From the NCBI GenBank assembly GCA_009773755.1, contig WSZJ01000022.1:1-32723 (forward strand): a stretch of 32,723 nucleotides of DNA, given 5' to 3'. The notes under the pieces were generated by a model. The model worked only from the letters and a program-made list of their open reading frames with translations. It did no database searches and was not told the origin of the DNA. Shown piece by piece: positions 32,710 to 32,723 of this stretch (the first letter of the stretch is position 1; every line of letters begins with the position of its first letter). The DNA is from Planctomycetota bacterium. Its GTDB lineage: Bacteria > Planctomycetota > MHYJ01 > WSZJ01. Made by a program: the position numbers and the translations under genes.

Positions 32710-32723
32710 ACGATCAGTCAGTG

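Overview
This is a GC-rich window with short intergenic gaps. It has no rRNA, tRNA, CRISPR array, transposase or phage gene that I can see. Several things point to an uncultured Planctomycetota-like bacterium or a related lineage with large genomes: a DUF1570-type metallopeptidase, a family of exported HEAT-like proteins, an FG-GAP/VCBS protein, an FtsK/EccC-like ATPase with small WXG100-like partners, and B12-dependent acyl-CoA mutase genes. The phylum is an inference; only leuS here is a useful marker.

Layout. 1-7144 (+): a membrane-anchored zinc peptidase (5' end outside the window), a MoxR AAA+ ATPase, a DUF58 protein and a transglutaminase-like membrane protein. The last three form the familiar MoxR-DUF58-transglutaminase set. 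A polytopic membrane acyltransferase (DUF1624/HGSNAT-like) follows. 7145-7873: repeat-rich DNA with no gene. 7874-12782 (-): a compact operon of two small WxD/WXG100-like proteins, a coiled-coil protein and a 1308-residue membrane ATPase with three FtsK/EccC-like modules, which I read as a reduced type VII-secretion-like locus. 12783-13420: a roughly 510-bp imperfect palindrome made of repeats. 13421-17695 (-): meaB, the two acyl-CoA mutase subunits and sppA, tightly packed. 17696-17894: hairpin repeats. 17895-24285 (-): an FG-GAP/VCBS secreted protein and three paralogous exported HEAT-like proteins, with a relic of a further copy's tail. 24527-27130 (+): leuS. 27392-32709: five paralogous exported proteins of an unrecognised family (four in a row, one further on), with a divergent DUF4424-like secreted protein between the fourth and fifth.

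The main points of interest are the WxD-type EccC-like locus, the five-member secreted family with a conserved cysteine pair, the in-frame tail relic after a HEAT-like gene, a recurrent TANNNT-N7-ATG start arrangement that suggests leaderless transcripts, and a nested family of palindromic intergenic repeats.
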